Source: Jacaranda mimosifolia (lineage: Eukaryota; Streptophyta; Magnoliopsida; Lamiales; Bignoniaceae). Taken from it: a stretch of 64,000 nt of DNA. Shown piece by piece: positions 11,414-24,179 of the stretch (position 1 is its first letter; each line of letters begins with the position of its first letter). Location: the NCBI GenBank assembly GCA_018894105.1, contig CM032120.1, forward strand, positions 26,124,710 through 26,188,709. The letters run 5' to 3'. Both the position numbers and the translations under genes were made by a program. The notes below the pieces were generated by a model. That model worked only from the letters and a program-made list of their open reading frames with translations. It was not told the DNA's origin and did no database searches.

Positions 11414-12335
11414 AAGGGGTAGGGTGTTACCCTATCTAGACCTAAAATGTTATACCCATACCCATACCTATTAAAGATAATGTAATGAGTATGAGTAAGA
11501 TCTATATCCATAAATTACCCATGTACTCATACCCAAAAATTATCTATTACTTTATACCTAAATTTAATCTATGAAACTCAAAATTATTTATACCGAAATC
11601 AAATTTATATTAATGATAAACTTTTTATATATAAAAATTACGAATATGTGAATGAACAACAACAACTAAATAATTTTCTTCATTAAAAATTAAACTAAAT
11701 TAATAAAATTCATAAAGTTGATATATTGGGAGAGCAATTTTTTTTTTTTTTTTTTAAATTGGAATAGCAATAACAATAGTTGAACATTTTTCATTAATAA
11801 AATTAATAATATTAAAATTAATAGTGGAATAAATATTTTTTTATAAAAACAATTATAAAATTAATTTGCTAATCAATAAAGTTTATTAATATAGAAATTA
11901 ACTGTTTTTATAAAATTAAATAAGAAAAAGTTTTTGCTTTTAAACTGTTTTTATTAACTGTTTTTTAATTATATTAATTTAATTAGCAAAAAGTTTAACT
12001 GTTAATTATATTAATAAAGTTTAACTATTACATTAATAAAATAGTTAATTTAATTAGCAAAAAATTTAAAATTAACTAATTTAAATTTAATGATTAAATT
12101 TAAATTAAACATAGATTTTTTTTTTGTTATCGTATGCCAAATAATATTTTTAGTATATGTTGAGAAAATTAGTATATACATTAAAAACATAAGTCCAATA
12201 AACTAGACTTAATGGGTTTTGTATTAGATAAGGTAGGGTAGGGTTAGAGTCTCATTCTTTTGGGTATTTTAGGATATGATAAATATATGGTATTTTTGTT
12301 TGGATATTTTAGAGTATGGGTGTGCGTAGGGTGAC
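11414..12335. mobile_element. Possible non-autonomous hAT-like element
   Basis: The left part repeats ATACCCATACCCATACC and related motifs after GGGGTAGGGTGTTACCC. The right part carries the opposite-strand counterparts (GGGTAGGGTTAGAG, TTTTGGGTATTTT, GTATGGGTGTGCG). This inverted layout is common in plant hAT-type MITEs. No target duplication was found and the ends are approximate. Confidence 0.35.
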
Positions 12336-12341
12336 ATCTTA

Positions 12342-12775
12342 CCGCTCGTTTGCTTAGAATGATGTGATTAGAAGTAATATATAAGCAAATGATACATTTT
12401 AAGCCCATTAGGATAGAATATTTTAATTTTATGTTTGGTTGGTATGATTAGTATATAAATAAATTAAAATATAATATATAAATTTACTATTATATCCTTT
12501 ATATTTTTTAATAAGTTTTTCATAATTTTCTTATTCTTTCCCATTTTTAGAATCATGGTTTAATTGAAAATAAGATAAAAAAAATAGACCTTATTAAATC
12601 TTTATAATTCTTATCACACCTAATCAAGCCTTCCCCCCCTTGATCCATTTTTCAAAAGCAACAATAAATAATGTAGGGCCTAGGATTTATCAAGGGCTTT
12701 TATTAATTGAAACAAATATTAAAAGAGGCTTGATTAAGTATGTATCACACCTAATCAAGCCAAGCAAACAAGGCC
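12342..12775. mobile_element. PIF/Harbinger-like MITE
   Basis: The left end CCGCTCGTTTGCTTAG follows TTA; the right end reads GGCCTTGTTTGCTTGG on the reverse strand, a 14-16 bp imperfect TIR typical of PIF/Harbinger MITEs. The motif TCACACCTAATCAAGCC occurs twice (about 12613 and 12745), and the second copy forms a perfect 10-bp hairpin with GGCTTGATTA at 12728-12737. The right flank is ATA, so the TTA duplication is imperfect. Confidence 0.5.
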
Positions 12776-13055
12776 ATAAGCCTATTATTCACAAATACAA
12801 TCTCTTGCTTTATTTATATTCTGATCATTTGGAACTATTCTTTTCCTAATCTTTTAATTTGTGGTCTAAATAACACGTAAGAACACAAGTTTAACAGTAC
12901 ACACATAACAAAAATTAGTCTTCATTCTTGCCATTGTCTCAAAATATCAAAATCCAAGTAGCCGACTTACAATTCCAGGAAAAAAAAAAAAAGAGAACTC
13001 TTCCAATCATAAAACCTACTTAATCAGACAAACTTTTCACGGGGAACATATCATA

Positions 13056-13583
13056 TTATAAAGAATAGTCCAAAACAGCATTAACACTTCTGTAGATAGA
13101 ACAGTATCCCGTATTGATATAAGAGCCTTTTGCCGAGGTAGAATTAGGAATATTTGGGGTAGAGTACTCCTTCGTATAAGAAAGTGGATGATGATCAGGT
13201 GAGCTGATTAGTAGCATCATAGCTCCTAACCCAATCTCATTCTCAGCTATGAAGTTCGATTTCTCATAGATTAGTACATCATCGTACTTTGGGGGGTAAT
13301 TATGATAGTCATAGTCCAATACTACTACATGATCATCTCGATCTTTTTCTCGTACTGAAGCTTGTTGGAGATTTCCTATGACTCCTTTTATTGGTGATAT
13401 AGGGGTATTGTGGAAGCGTTGATCTCCTTTTCCTTTGAACATCATTGGAGTCCCAAACAGGTGCCTTTTTTTCTATCTACAAAAAATATATTTCCATTAA
13501 TTAGACCAAATAGATTATTTATAATTATTTACAATATGGAGCGCAAGGAGACACGTACGGTGTTAGGAAAAAAATAAATAAAT

Positions 13584-13615
<32 letters not shown>

Positions 13616-14147
13616 TAGCTGTATGATATAAAGTGATAATTTTAAAATAGTTATATGGAAATTTAGTATGGAAATTTTATGTTTTCGTACATCACCGTAT
13701 AATGAATTTTATGTATTTAACACCACAAGAATTATGAAAAATATATAAGTTGAAATTCTTGAAAATTAGTGACATAAGAACAATAATAAAAATTATCACA
13801 TTATTATCATTTTGTCAATATATTTATCAGAAATCATTGATAGCAACAACTTATACATAATGGTTATCACTATATATTAATCAATAAAATTAATGATTAT
13901 TATAATAAAATAAAAAATAATTATTGTTCTAAATAATACATATAATTAATATTCTACATTAATATCATTTTTTTTCTTATAAAAAGAAAAAAATATTTTT
14001 AAAATTATTTATACATAGTCTACACTATAACAAGATTTAAATCTGTATAATGGAGAAGTATGTCACTGTATATAGTTCAATAACTTTATTTAGAATACGA
14101 AAGAATTTTACTACCCTGTTGGTTTGCGTTTGCGATCCAGATCCCAT
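13056..14147 (-). CDS. Putative two-exon gene, unknown function
   Basis: Exon 1 (14147-14115, 33 nt) starts with ATG and reads MGSGSQTQTNR, then a GTAGTA donor. Exon 2 (13472-13056) starts after a GATAG acceptor and continues in frame KKRHLFGTPMMFKGKGD to a stop, giving 149 residues with no internal stop. A TATATA box on the same strand lies at about 14230-14238, some 90 bp upstream of the ATG. The protein has a basic N-terminus, then an acidic, Tyr-rich middle (VVLDYDYHNYPPKYDD). I recognise no domain. It could be a lineage-specific gene or a chance frame in AT-rich DNA. The in-phase join to an ATG exon and the TATA box support a gene, but expression evidence is absent. Confidence 0.45.
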
Positions 14148-16641
14148 GTAGCAAGACTTGATCTGCATGCATTACATAATATTGATTTAAAAAGATGCAT
14201 ACTTCTCCAAATGGACTAAATTTTACAAGCATATATAGTTTACTTATAAGAATAATTGAAAATAGACAAGTTTTTCAAATCGTGAACCATTTTCGTTGTC
14301 GTGTGAATAAATCTAATTAAGTAGTGTCTTTGTAGTTTCAATTAATTTTGCCTTTAAAAACATTGTTTTGGTTGTTTTTACCCTATTATCATGCAAAGTC
14401 CACAACCCACGTTTAGATTATCAAAGTTATAATGTGTACCTGAATTTTAGCGCCAAATAAGAATTTTTCAATAAACTCTTTTTATACTGTTTGACCCCTG
14501 CACAAACAACACATTAGAGAGAGAGAGAGAGAGAGAGAGTGGCATTATGATTTTTCTAATGAAAATTTTCTCATATTTAGTAAAATTTGTTGGAATAAAA
14601 TAATGAACGTGTTTATCTCATTTAATACTTACATATGGGGATTTATTTATAGTTGTTGAAAGTTATATTTGAATGGATATAACTGTTGAAAAAGTTTTGA
14701 TTGAGCAGATATATTTGTTAAAAAGGTGCTGATTTTAGAAACGTGCATGTTAGCACTTATTACACAAAAAGTTATATCTATTAATTACAACTACATTTAT
14801 TTTTGTACAAATGTATCTTTTCACATTGTTGATTATGATGCCCAACAAATTTGGAGTCTTACGCACCCTTCTTAGAGTGGGCTTTGTGTTCAATTCATAA
14901 TTTGAATTGGCACATGCTACTAAAAAACTTAATTGCACACACGAATTTGAAACTATAAGTTGCAACAAGCTTAATTTACAAATTTGAAGGGCTACCTTTT
15001 AATAGTGAAAACTACTATTTTTTTTTTTTTTGGAATTTGAGGATGCAATGTGCAAATTTTATCTATTTTGAGGATGTAAAATACCAATTTTTCATGAAAA
15101 TGATTGAATCAAACTCCATATTTCAACATGATTCATGTTGACTAATATCATTGGTTAAAAACAAATCGACTATATCCATCAATTGTCGATGAATTAATAC
15201 TTTATTATAAATATGAAAAGCTTCAATTGATGAAAGGTAAATTACACAAGCATCTCTTAGTTGTAGTATAAATGAAATGCACAAATTTCATCTTCTTCAC
15301 CTTTTGGAATATATTTGATAAGAGAAAATTTTATAGTTGAATTTTGAATTTTCCACATAGACATGGAACTATGTAGTTGGCCTTAGAAACACATACATGT
15401 TATGATTAGTGTCAAATATTTAGGAATTTACCTTGTACATAACTTTTGACATATTTAGATATTTTTTGAGAGATGAATAGTTTTAATCCTCACTATTTAT
15501 ATGAGGGTATGGAAAATACAAATAGGGAAAATGAGCCTGTTAGTTATCAATTTAAGTTTTGAGTGAAAATTTCTATAGTAAAGTTTGTGACACTTAGTTT
15601 GATAATTAATATAGAAAAAAGTTCATATTAAAGCAAATGAAAAATATGAATGAATACCTTATCTAGGTTATTTATTTATGAGAGGCAAAGCATAGCTCTT
15701 AATATTTTTCAAAACTTCCCAATAAATTCGTTTAAGCGAAATATGGGATTAAGTGTCGTGTTCATCTATTGTTAAATTTTATTTTCTCAATCCACATCAA
15801 GCCCTCTTAACTTTGAAAGTGGAAATTACTTTGAAAATCATGAAACTCTTGAAATTAATGAGTTGTAATTAGTGCTTGGTTTAATATCTACAATAGTAAA
15901 AATAAAAATATTGTTGGTATAATTGAAGAATGGGATGGTTGTAGATTAACTTCGTAAACTTCATCTCACCTTCACTACTAAATTGGCTTTGGGAATTAGT
16001 GATTGTCAATTTTGGAGTTGAAAAACAATTTCAAGGAGTTACTATTTAAAAAATACTTCTAAATTAATAAACTAGAGAAATTGATTGAAACAATTATCAT
16101 CTAAATGTTATATAAAGTATGACATTATTTGTAATAGGAGTCATTAGGAGACTAAAGTCTGGACTCTCTTAGTTGTAATTTTGAATTTGATTACAAGCAT
16201 TTAAAATTTCATCTTAGATATTTTGATTACAGACACTTGAAATTTTAATTTAAAAATTGTCAAATATATTTAGAATATATTATATAATCCTTTATTTTCA
16301 TTATCTAACCTATAATAAAAAGAAAGCAATTTTGTGTCTAATATATATGACAATTATTTATAATTCTTTACATGATTTCCCTTTCATTTACCCCCCAAAT
16401 AAAAAAAAAAATCTAAACTGAGGGACAAAATGAATATTTTACTATTAAAAAAAATAATTTTAATATTAATTTATTAATACCACAAATTTATCCTTTAAAT
16501 TATTCCTAACAAATGATCGAGTAAAGTCACAATTGTAATTCTATTAAACCCACAATCTAAATAACCGAACTTCCTTGAAGCTATTGCAGTGCAGTGGAGT
16601 GATGAATTATTTACATATGAAACCAAGGGCAATTAACAAAA
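14148..16641. other. AT-rich intergenic stretch
   Basis: A (GA)n microsatellite lies at about 14516-14539. Apart from the possible TATA box noted separately, no gene-like frame, RNA gene or paired repeat was recognised. Confidence 0.55.
14230..14238 (-). promoter_or_regulatory. Possible TATA box of the 13-14 kb gene
   Basis: The minus strand reads CTATATATG about 90 bp upstream of the proposed start codon at 14147. Confidence 0.3.
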
Positions 16642-17007
16642 GGGTGTTTGACAAACTTATTTAAGATGCCTTATAAGCTCCTACATCTTATAAGATGTTT
16701 TTGGAGTTTATAAGATGTTAGATCTTATTTTTAAAATAAGTTGTTGAAATGTTTAGATAAAATAAGATTTTGGAGCTTATAAGATGTTAGTATAAAATGG
16801 TTAAAAATAAATGAACTTGTTAAGATCTTAAATATAAGTTGGAGCTTCTTTACTTTTTTTACAAAAACTTATAAAATGTTAACATCTTATTTTAGGATCT
16901 TATAAGCTCATTTTTTAAAAAAATTACTAAATACTTTTTATCATATTATAAGCTCTTAAACATCTTATAAGATATTTTAAGGAGCTTACAAACTTATCCA
17001 AACACCC
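16642..17007. mobile_element. MITE with GGGTGTTTG termini
   Basis: The left end GGGTGTTTGACAAACTTAT pairs with a right end that reads GGGTGTTTGGATAAGTTTG on the opposite strand. The 366-bp interior is dominated by repeats of the palindrome-like CTTATAAGATG. It can fold almost end to end. No clear target duplication was seen. Confidence 0.65.
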
Positions 17008-17090
17008 TCCAAGTCCAAGGTTCAATTTAGAAATATATTTAACAAGTCCAAAGGTTCAATTTTATAAACAAGTCCAAGGTTCAATTTATT
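17008..17090 (+). repeat. Three-copy short tandem repeat
   Basis: CAAGTCCAA(A)GGTTCAATTT occurs three times, at about 17010, 17043 and 17070, separated by A/T-rich spacers, directly abutting the MITE. Confidence 0.7.
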
Positions 17091-19066
17091 CATTGACATT
17101 GCAATGCAGAAGGTGATTGTTGCTGCCTCCATTTTGCTTTCATTTTCTTTCTCTTGTGTTCCTTTTTTGTGTTGAATTACTTTTCAACGATTCTTATCTA
17201 CAAAAAAAAGCATGTTTTTGTCAAATTGAACTCTCATTAGATAATTGTCCGATCGAACTTTATATTTTTAGGCAGTAAATACTGGAGCCAAAGTCGAGCA
17301 AATATTGAAATGAGATAAACAGGAACACATATATTTTCTCTGAGACCACTTGGCTTCATTTCAGTTAAGTTCATGGGTTTATTTTGGAGCAAAAAATCTT
17401 GACTTTCTCATTAATTTCAACTAAAACATTTTTGGATACTTAATCATAAAAATCCATATTCTGGCAAGATAGAGAAATCTTGAAGGACCAAAAAAATGTG
17501 CAAAGGATGAAGAATGTAGAAGCAAGATATAATAATTTTTATACATGGTAAGCAATTGACATCTCTGGTTGAATAATCAGTTAATTCGATTATTGCTTAG
17601 GAGTTTGATATAAGTTCTTCCAGGTGTTAGTTTCTATCTATACACATGTGGTATGCACATGCATGTGTATAGTTTCGTAATTACTGTGTGGTGATAATTT
17701 GATTAGAAATGTTTTATCTTTATATCATATGTTATCACTTTCTACTTTTTTACTGAGTAGTACACATAGATGTTATCGGTTATAATTTTTAAATATATTA
17801 ATTACGATTCATTCTCGATTAATGATTGGTTCATACGGAGTGGGGCATGATTAAGACGTAACCTCCAAATAACTTTCGGATAGCTTGTAAGTAATCTCTA
17901 CGTAACTCCCCATAAATTATATTGTCTTTTGATGAAAAAATAGTACTATTATAATAATATTAGTGATCATCGCACGCGTAAACATATACAATTTTTAAAT
18001 GTGACATACTTTTTCTTTTTTCTTTGCATACATATTTATTCTTTCCTATTATCAAGATTAATTGACTTAAAATACAATTATACTATTTGTAAATAATGAT
18101 AAATTTCTTTGTCATTCGAATGCAATTCCATGATATATAAAATCCATAATCAACATTTAACTAATAAAAATCAATATGTAAAAAAAATCATCTAAAATGT
18201 CTGTAATGAGATCCATATAAACCTAATGAATTATTTATTAAAATCTGTAACCAATACCTATATAAACAAAGTAACAATAATATGAACAATAAACAAGAAA
18301 CTTAAGTTTGTTGTAACAGAGTAATTTTACTATTAAAATGAAATTGCATTAATCAACTCAAATCAAAGATGAAGTTTAAATAAATTATTAATTCAAATTT
18401 ATTAATGAATCATTAGAATGGGTTATTTTGTCCAAACGACATACCGTGCGTACAATCCCAATGTACATCAACATAAAATTTGTTATCATAAATCAAATTT
18501 CAAATAAAACTTACAGCATAGGTGCACTGAAATCGTGCGACTATTAGTTACTTACAAATATATTTGAACATCAAATTAAGATAATTTATTCATTTTAGAT
18601 AATTTTAATTTATTGAGCTAACATGGAGTATATCTCCTATTACACAACCATATACAAATAAAACTTACATAAATTTTATGAGATAAAGACCTCATAATGA
18701 TCATATATTTTTTGCATATACAGATGAGAAAATATAAATAGCGCAAAAATCTAATTTACAACATTGAAGGACCAATTAGCTCAATAGAACATCAAACTAA
18801 TATGCTAAATTTAACTTAACTTTATAGTATATATGTAAGGAAAACAATTCAGACCCGGACGGCTGACCCAACAAAAGGTAGCCGACATGATGAATTAAAA
18901 ATGTAACTTACATAAAAAAATATTTTTGTATTCAAATTGTCAGCATAAAATACATATGTTTTTCATTCCTGAGTCTAGCCCATGATCATACTTCAATTTC
19001 CATCCAATAATCTCCACTGCTGCTATCATTTTTATTCTACAATAAATTCCACAAATTTATTTTTAC
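17091..19066. other. AT-rich intergenic stretch
   Basis: No gene was recognised. An inverted repeat CTATACACATG...CATGTGTATAG lies at about 17637-17672. Confidence 0.55.
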
Positions 19067-19765
19067 TAGGGCTATATGAATCGAATTCTAATCCGAATTT
19101 GATTTGAATTTTAGAATTTTAATCGATTAAAATATGTGATGGATCAAATTCAATTATAAATATTTATAGTTCGAAATAAGTGGATTCGATATGAAATTAA
19201 GCAATTTGACGTTTTGTTAAAAATTTGAATTCAAAGTTTACTAATTTTTTTATTAAATTAATACTCTCATTAATATTTAATACTCTTATATATAATATTA
19301 ATAAAAATTTTAAAATAAAATTATATATTATGTTGGCTTAATGTTTATATGTCTATATTATATTATTGATATTGAGCTATAGCTGAAAAGAAGAGAGATA
19401 CTGAAAAAATTGTCAAATATAATAATGTATGGTAGTTTGTCCATGTATTAATATAATGTTACATAACGGTTTAGTATTCAAAATTCAAAAATTTAATTTT
19501 TAGGCCAATATATGATAAAAAGTTTTTAAAAATTTGAATATGATGTAAATTTATTTTGTAAATATGATATTTTTATATAATCCAAAAGAAAAAAGAAAAG
19601 AAAGAAAGATATTACATCGGGTCGAATTTTTTTATCGGATGTCGAATATCTATCGGATTTGAATATGCTATTGATTAACAAAAGATATTGGATCGAATTC
19701 GTATATGAATTTTGATAATCAAATTCAAATTCGGATATGACTTATTTGATCCAAATTCAACCCGT
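19067..19765. mobile_element. Possible hAT-like MITE
   Basis: The left end TAGGGCTATATGAATCG is followed by ATTCTAATCCGAATTTG-type motifs. The right half carries the counterparts (CAAATTCGGATATGAC, TTTGATCCAAATTC). This subterminal pattern is common in plant hAT MITEs. The right end and target duplication are not resolved. Confidence 0.35.
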
Positions 19766-19901
19766 TGATAGTATGAGTGCAAATGAGAGGAGATGATTCC
19801 TGAATAGTTCAAGTTTGTCAGTCAAACGAGCCAAATCGAGCTCAATAATATTCAACTCGAAAAGATCGCGAGCCTAAACAAGTTTTTTTATATTTTGTAT
19901 A

Positions 19902-20819
19902 GGGCAAATGGCACTTCACCCCCATAAATTTAATTGTTTTGGCACATTACCCTCTAAAGATAATTTAAAGCCATTTCATCCCCACAATTTAAAATTAGTG
20001 GAACACTTTGCCCCCAAAATTACAATTTTGGTAGATCATGTGATCGGAAGAAGACTATTCTTGTCATTTTTACTTTTTTCCACCTTTTTCCGTTCAAAAA
20101 AAAAAAAAGGAACCCAACTACTCTTATTATTTCTACATTTTTTAGCTAAAAAATATAGATAGAAACCTATATACCAAGAGCAATAGGATACTGAGGTTTT
20201 TATTCTTTTCTTACCTTCGATTAGCTCGTTTGCAATATCCTATTGTTTAAGAAATTAATTGTTGATTGAAATACAACTGAATGAGTTTTAATACATACAT
20301 TTTAGTTATAAGCATGTTTAGTTTTTCATTCATATAGCAGGGATGGTGGTTGTGCTACAAATGACATCTTCAAATGATTAATTAATTTTCTTGTCTAAAA
20401 GATTGCTCAAACGACCACATTAAAGAAGTAAAATGACTAACCTTATTATTACTCTAAAACATTTTTTTTTAATAAAAAACATTTTTAGGAAATAGTAAAG
20501 CTTATGCTTCATTGTAGTAATATTAAAATTATCCAATCAACTTTTAAAGAATCAGAATCATTAACTTTGTCATTCCTTTAAGGGAATATATATACAACAT
20601 ATTACGTAAAATATGACACAAATATGCAGAGGAATGTGGAAAAAAGTGAAAATGACAAGAATAGTCTTTTATCTAGCCACATGATCTGCCAAAAATTATA
20701 TTTTGGGGGCAAAGTGTTCTGACGATTCTTAAGTTGAGGGGGTGAAGCGACTTTAAGTTATTTTTGAAGGGTAATGTGCCAAAATAATTAAATTTGAGGG
20801 GGTGAAGTTCCATTTACCC
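19902..20819. mobile_element. MULE-derived MITE with long TIRs
   Basis: This 918-bp element has about 180-bp TIRs: left GGGCAAATGGCACTTCACCC, right (reverse strand) GGGTAAATGGAACTTCACCC. It is flanked by a perfect 9-bp duplication TTTTGTATA (19893-19901 and 20820-20828), as for Mutator-type insertions. The interior is AT-rich and non-coding. Its TIRs differ from those of the 3-9 kb MULE, so it belongs to another subfamily. Confidence 0.88.
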
Positions 20820-20828
20820 TTTTGTATA

Positions 20829-21848
20829 TATAGTTATATATAATAAGGTCCATAAAGATAAGTAAATAATAATAATAATAACAATGGTAATGTTTTATGA
20901 ATTATATGTTTTGGATTATATGTTTTGGGAGAATGAGTTGGGCTTATCTATGATCCGACAGTACTTGTACCTATCAAACCATAGTGACCAATGGGAGGGT
21001 GACAACTCATCACAATTGCGTTGAATTAAAGAAAAGGTAAATGAGTATATATTTTAATGAAATGTAAAGGGACAAAATTGACACCAAGCATAGAAAACAA
21101 TTTTAAAAAGAATATAGTACGATCTGCCAATTTGAGTTGACAAAATTGGAAGAAAACCCATTATATAATGCAAGAATGGGAAAAAGACAATATAGAAGAT
21201 GTCTTCCATGAAAAGTCAAGCTTGGAAGAAGAATTGAAGCTGGAAAAAAATTATAACAGAAAATGAAGAGAAAGGAGAAGGCAAATTAGGTTATGGGCTT
21301 TACTCAAGGTTGTGTGAAGAACATGAAACAACCATGTTGAACGATATTACTGAAAAAATTTGTAGTATGGAGAATCCATGAAGATGAAGTGGGTGTGGGA
21401 ATAAGCAGGTATGTTTATTTTTTGAGTGGCTTTGTAGTGTTTTTTTTTTTTTAATTGATTTGAAGAAAAGTCAATGTTGAGTACAATGACATAAATATAC
21501 TAGTGTTTTTGTTTTTGATTGGAGTTTTAGCTTGAATTAAGACACATATGAGTGTTTAATTTATTTGAAAAATCAAATATAGTTTCTAGTTAGATAGCAC
21601 ATATAAGAGTTCATTTTGTTTGGAAGATTGAAGATTATGTTGATGAACAAGTGGCCTGAAATTATTTTTTGAATTTTGATATTTAAATTGAAGTTTTATA
21701 ATATGTAATGTTGAATAATTTTGTGAAAAATACTTCTCATATACCATATACTGTTTATCCCATTACTATATACCGGTTGTTGTTGATTATGGTTTATTTT
21801 CTTATTTTATGTATTAATTTTTCATGATATAGTGGAGGATTTGGAAAT
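20829..21848. other. Region upstream of the FAR1-like pseudogene
   Basis: Non-coding. A poly-T stretch at about 21439-21452 and a pyrimidine-rich tract before 21849 could belong to a leader intron of the FAR1-like gene. Confidence 0.4.
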
Positions 21849-24013
21849 ATGGATGTAGCTGATGGTTGTGATTTAGATAGTGAATTTAGCTCCAATCCTA
21901 AAAGTAATTTTTATTTTAGCAATAGGGATGAACTTAAGAGTGATGACTTTTATGATTTTGGTTGTTCTAAAGATGTGTATGAGGAGGTTGTCAGGCAATT
22001 AAACTTTACCACAATAGATGAAGCAGAAAAATTTTATAATGCATATGCTAACATTGTTGGCTTTCGTATCCAAAAGCAGAGTGTAAGAAACGTAAATGGT
22101 CAAGTAAAAAATAGGGTGTGGGTTTGTAATTATGAGGGTTTTCGCAGGGATCGTGGTATAGGGATTGGTACATCTCAAGAGTCGAAGCCCGAATTTAGAT
22201 ATGGATGTGAAGCTAGTTTTCGTATATCACATGATCGACATTATAACAAATATATTGTTACAAGATTCATATCACAATATAATCATTCTTTAGAAGGGTG
22301 TGGCAAGAGGTATAATATATTTTTGTGTAATATAAATCTGAATTATTATGTCATAAATTTGAAATGTAATTAATGATCTGGTTTAGATTGCTTGTGGATT
22401 TTGACTTGATGTAGGTATCTATCATCATTTGATAAGTTGATGTTACTAATGATGACTAATTGTGGCATTAAACCAACATCCGTTTTGGATTTTTTGGAAA
22501 CATTGGTTGGAGGGCCTGGAAGAATGAGTTTTAAAAGGAAAGATGCGTATAATTGGTTGTACAAGTAGAGACAAGAAAGAATTATAGGTGGAGATGTGAA
22601 AATATTATTGTCTATGTTGGAGAATATGAAGAAGTTGGATGAAGGACTATTCTTCAAATATATAGTCGATGAGGAGGGGGCACTTCCGAAACTTTTTTGG
22701 TGTGATGGAATGTCTAGGGCAGAATATGAATTATTTGGAGATGTGTTGGTATTTGATAGTACGTATAAGATCAATACATATTATTTGCCACTTGTGTTAT
22801 TCTTTGGTGTCAATATTCATTGTTCAACCTGTATCTTTGTAGCTAGAATTTTGTATAATGAAATAATTGAATCTTATTACTGGTTGTTGAGAACGTTTAT
22901 TGAGGCAATGAACGAAAAATGATTGGTTTTAATTTTTACTGATCAGGACTCCTCGATGCGAGCTGTGATTCTGAATGAATTTCCACAAGCTAGCCATAGA
23001 ATCTGCAGTTGGCATTTAGGAAGGAATGTTAGACAGAGAGTGAGAAATACTCAATTTTGTTCTGAGTTTGTAGGGATGTCAAAAAAGCACAACATTGTTG
23101 AGGAATTTGAACAATCTTGGTCTAAATTGATTGAAGATAATGGGGTAGAAGATCATCCACGGGTTGTTGATATTTATGAAAAAAGGGAGATGTGGTGTGA
23201 AGTATATTTTAGAGGATTTTTCTTAGCCAGGATGAGAACCATACAACACGCGGAGTCATTAAATTCATTATTGAAATTATCAGTGCATCAATATATGACT
23301 CTAACTGATTTTTTGAAGCATTATAATAGGACTTTGCAAAAGATTCAGAGTGAGTTCATTTACAACTAGAATGAGTCTGAGATGAGGAAACCTAAGTGAG
23401 GCAAGGTCCACCTGTGAGCTTAGAAAAGCATGCAGCAAATATTTGCTCAAGAAAGATTTTTTATGTTATACGTGATGAAATTAAAGTCGAGCAAGGGCTT
23501 CTTTTAGAGAATAGGCGTAATCTTGGTGAAAAGAAGCATGGGATTATCTTTGGCGTGTATGATAATCCAAATGCCACATGCCATGTTGTGAACATTGACT
23601 TGGACGAGGGAAAATACTTATGCGGTTCCATGATGTTGGAATCTGAGGGAGTAAATTTTTGACACATTATATATGGATTTAAGTGTTTGAGGTTGTCTGT
23701 GCTACCAAATGGAAAAATACACTCACGATGTCTAATAGAGACCAAGTCGAAATTGAGAAGTAAATTTCCATCACCTATACCAGTAGTTAACACTCAACAT
23801 ACTAGGTCTGTACAATTGACAAATGAGTGTTTGAACATGTCTTATATCTCATCTCAATCAGAAGATGGGTCTGCATTTTCCATGACTCGTGTGAGAAAGT
23901 TGAGAAATGAAGCAGTGGATGAACTTTTAAATGAAATAAATGGCGGTGGTGAATATAGTGATAAACCTACATTGAATCATGATAATCTTGAAAAGGAGGT
24001 TGGGAAGCGTTGA
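21849..24013 (+). pseudogene. FAR1/FHY3-related (FRS) MULE-type gene, broken
   Basis: Exon 1 (21849-22309) encodes a FAR1-type DNA-binding domain: EAEKFYNAYANIVGFRIQK, then Cys in WVCNYEG and GCEASF and His in YNHSLEG. After a GTATAA donor and an acceptor at 22414, the frame continues into a MULE transposase domain (FDSTYKINTYYLPLVLFFGV). The three acidic positions are present: D in FDSTY, D in TDQDSS and E in HAESLNS. Breaks: TAG at 22567-22569, TGA at 22921-22923, TAG at 23367-23369, a frameshift near 23390 and TGA at 23660-23662. The SWIM finger is also spoiled (CGSM instead of C-x-C; the later Cys is missing). FAR1/FRS proteins are domesticated transposases acting as transcription factors; this copy could be either a dead family member or a dead transposon. 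Confidence 0.88.
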
Positions 24014-24179
24014 ACAAGTAGTCTTGCTGAATGTGTGTGTGACCCTGGAAGAATTAAGGCAAAAGGTTCATCTAAGGTCGAGCAACAAAGATGTAGTGCA
24101 TGTGGGTAAGTTAAATATAAAAATGAAATGTTTTGTTTGCCATTGGAATTGTGATAGAGTCTATTGGTATTTTGATATA

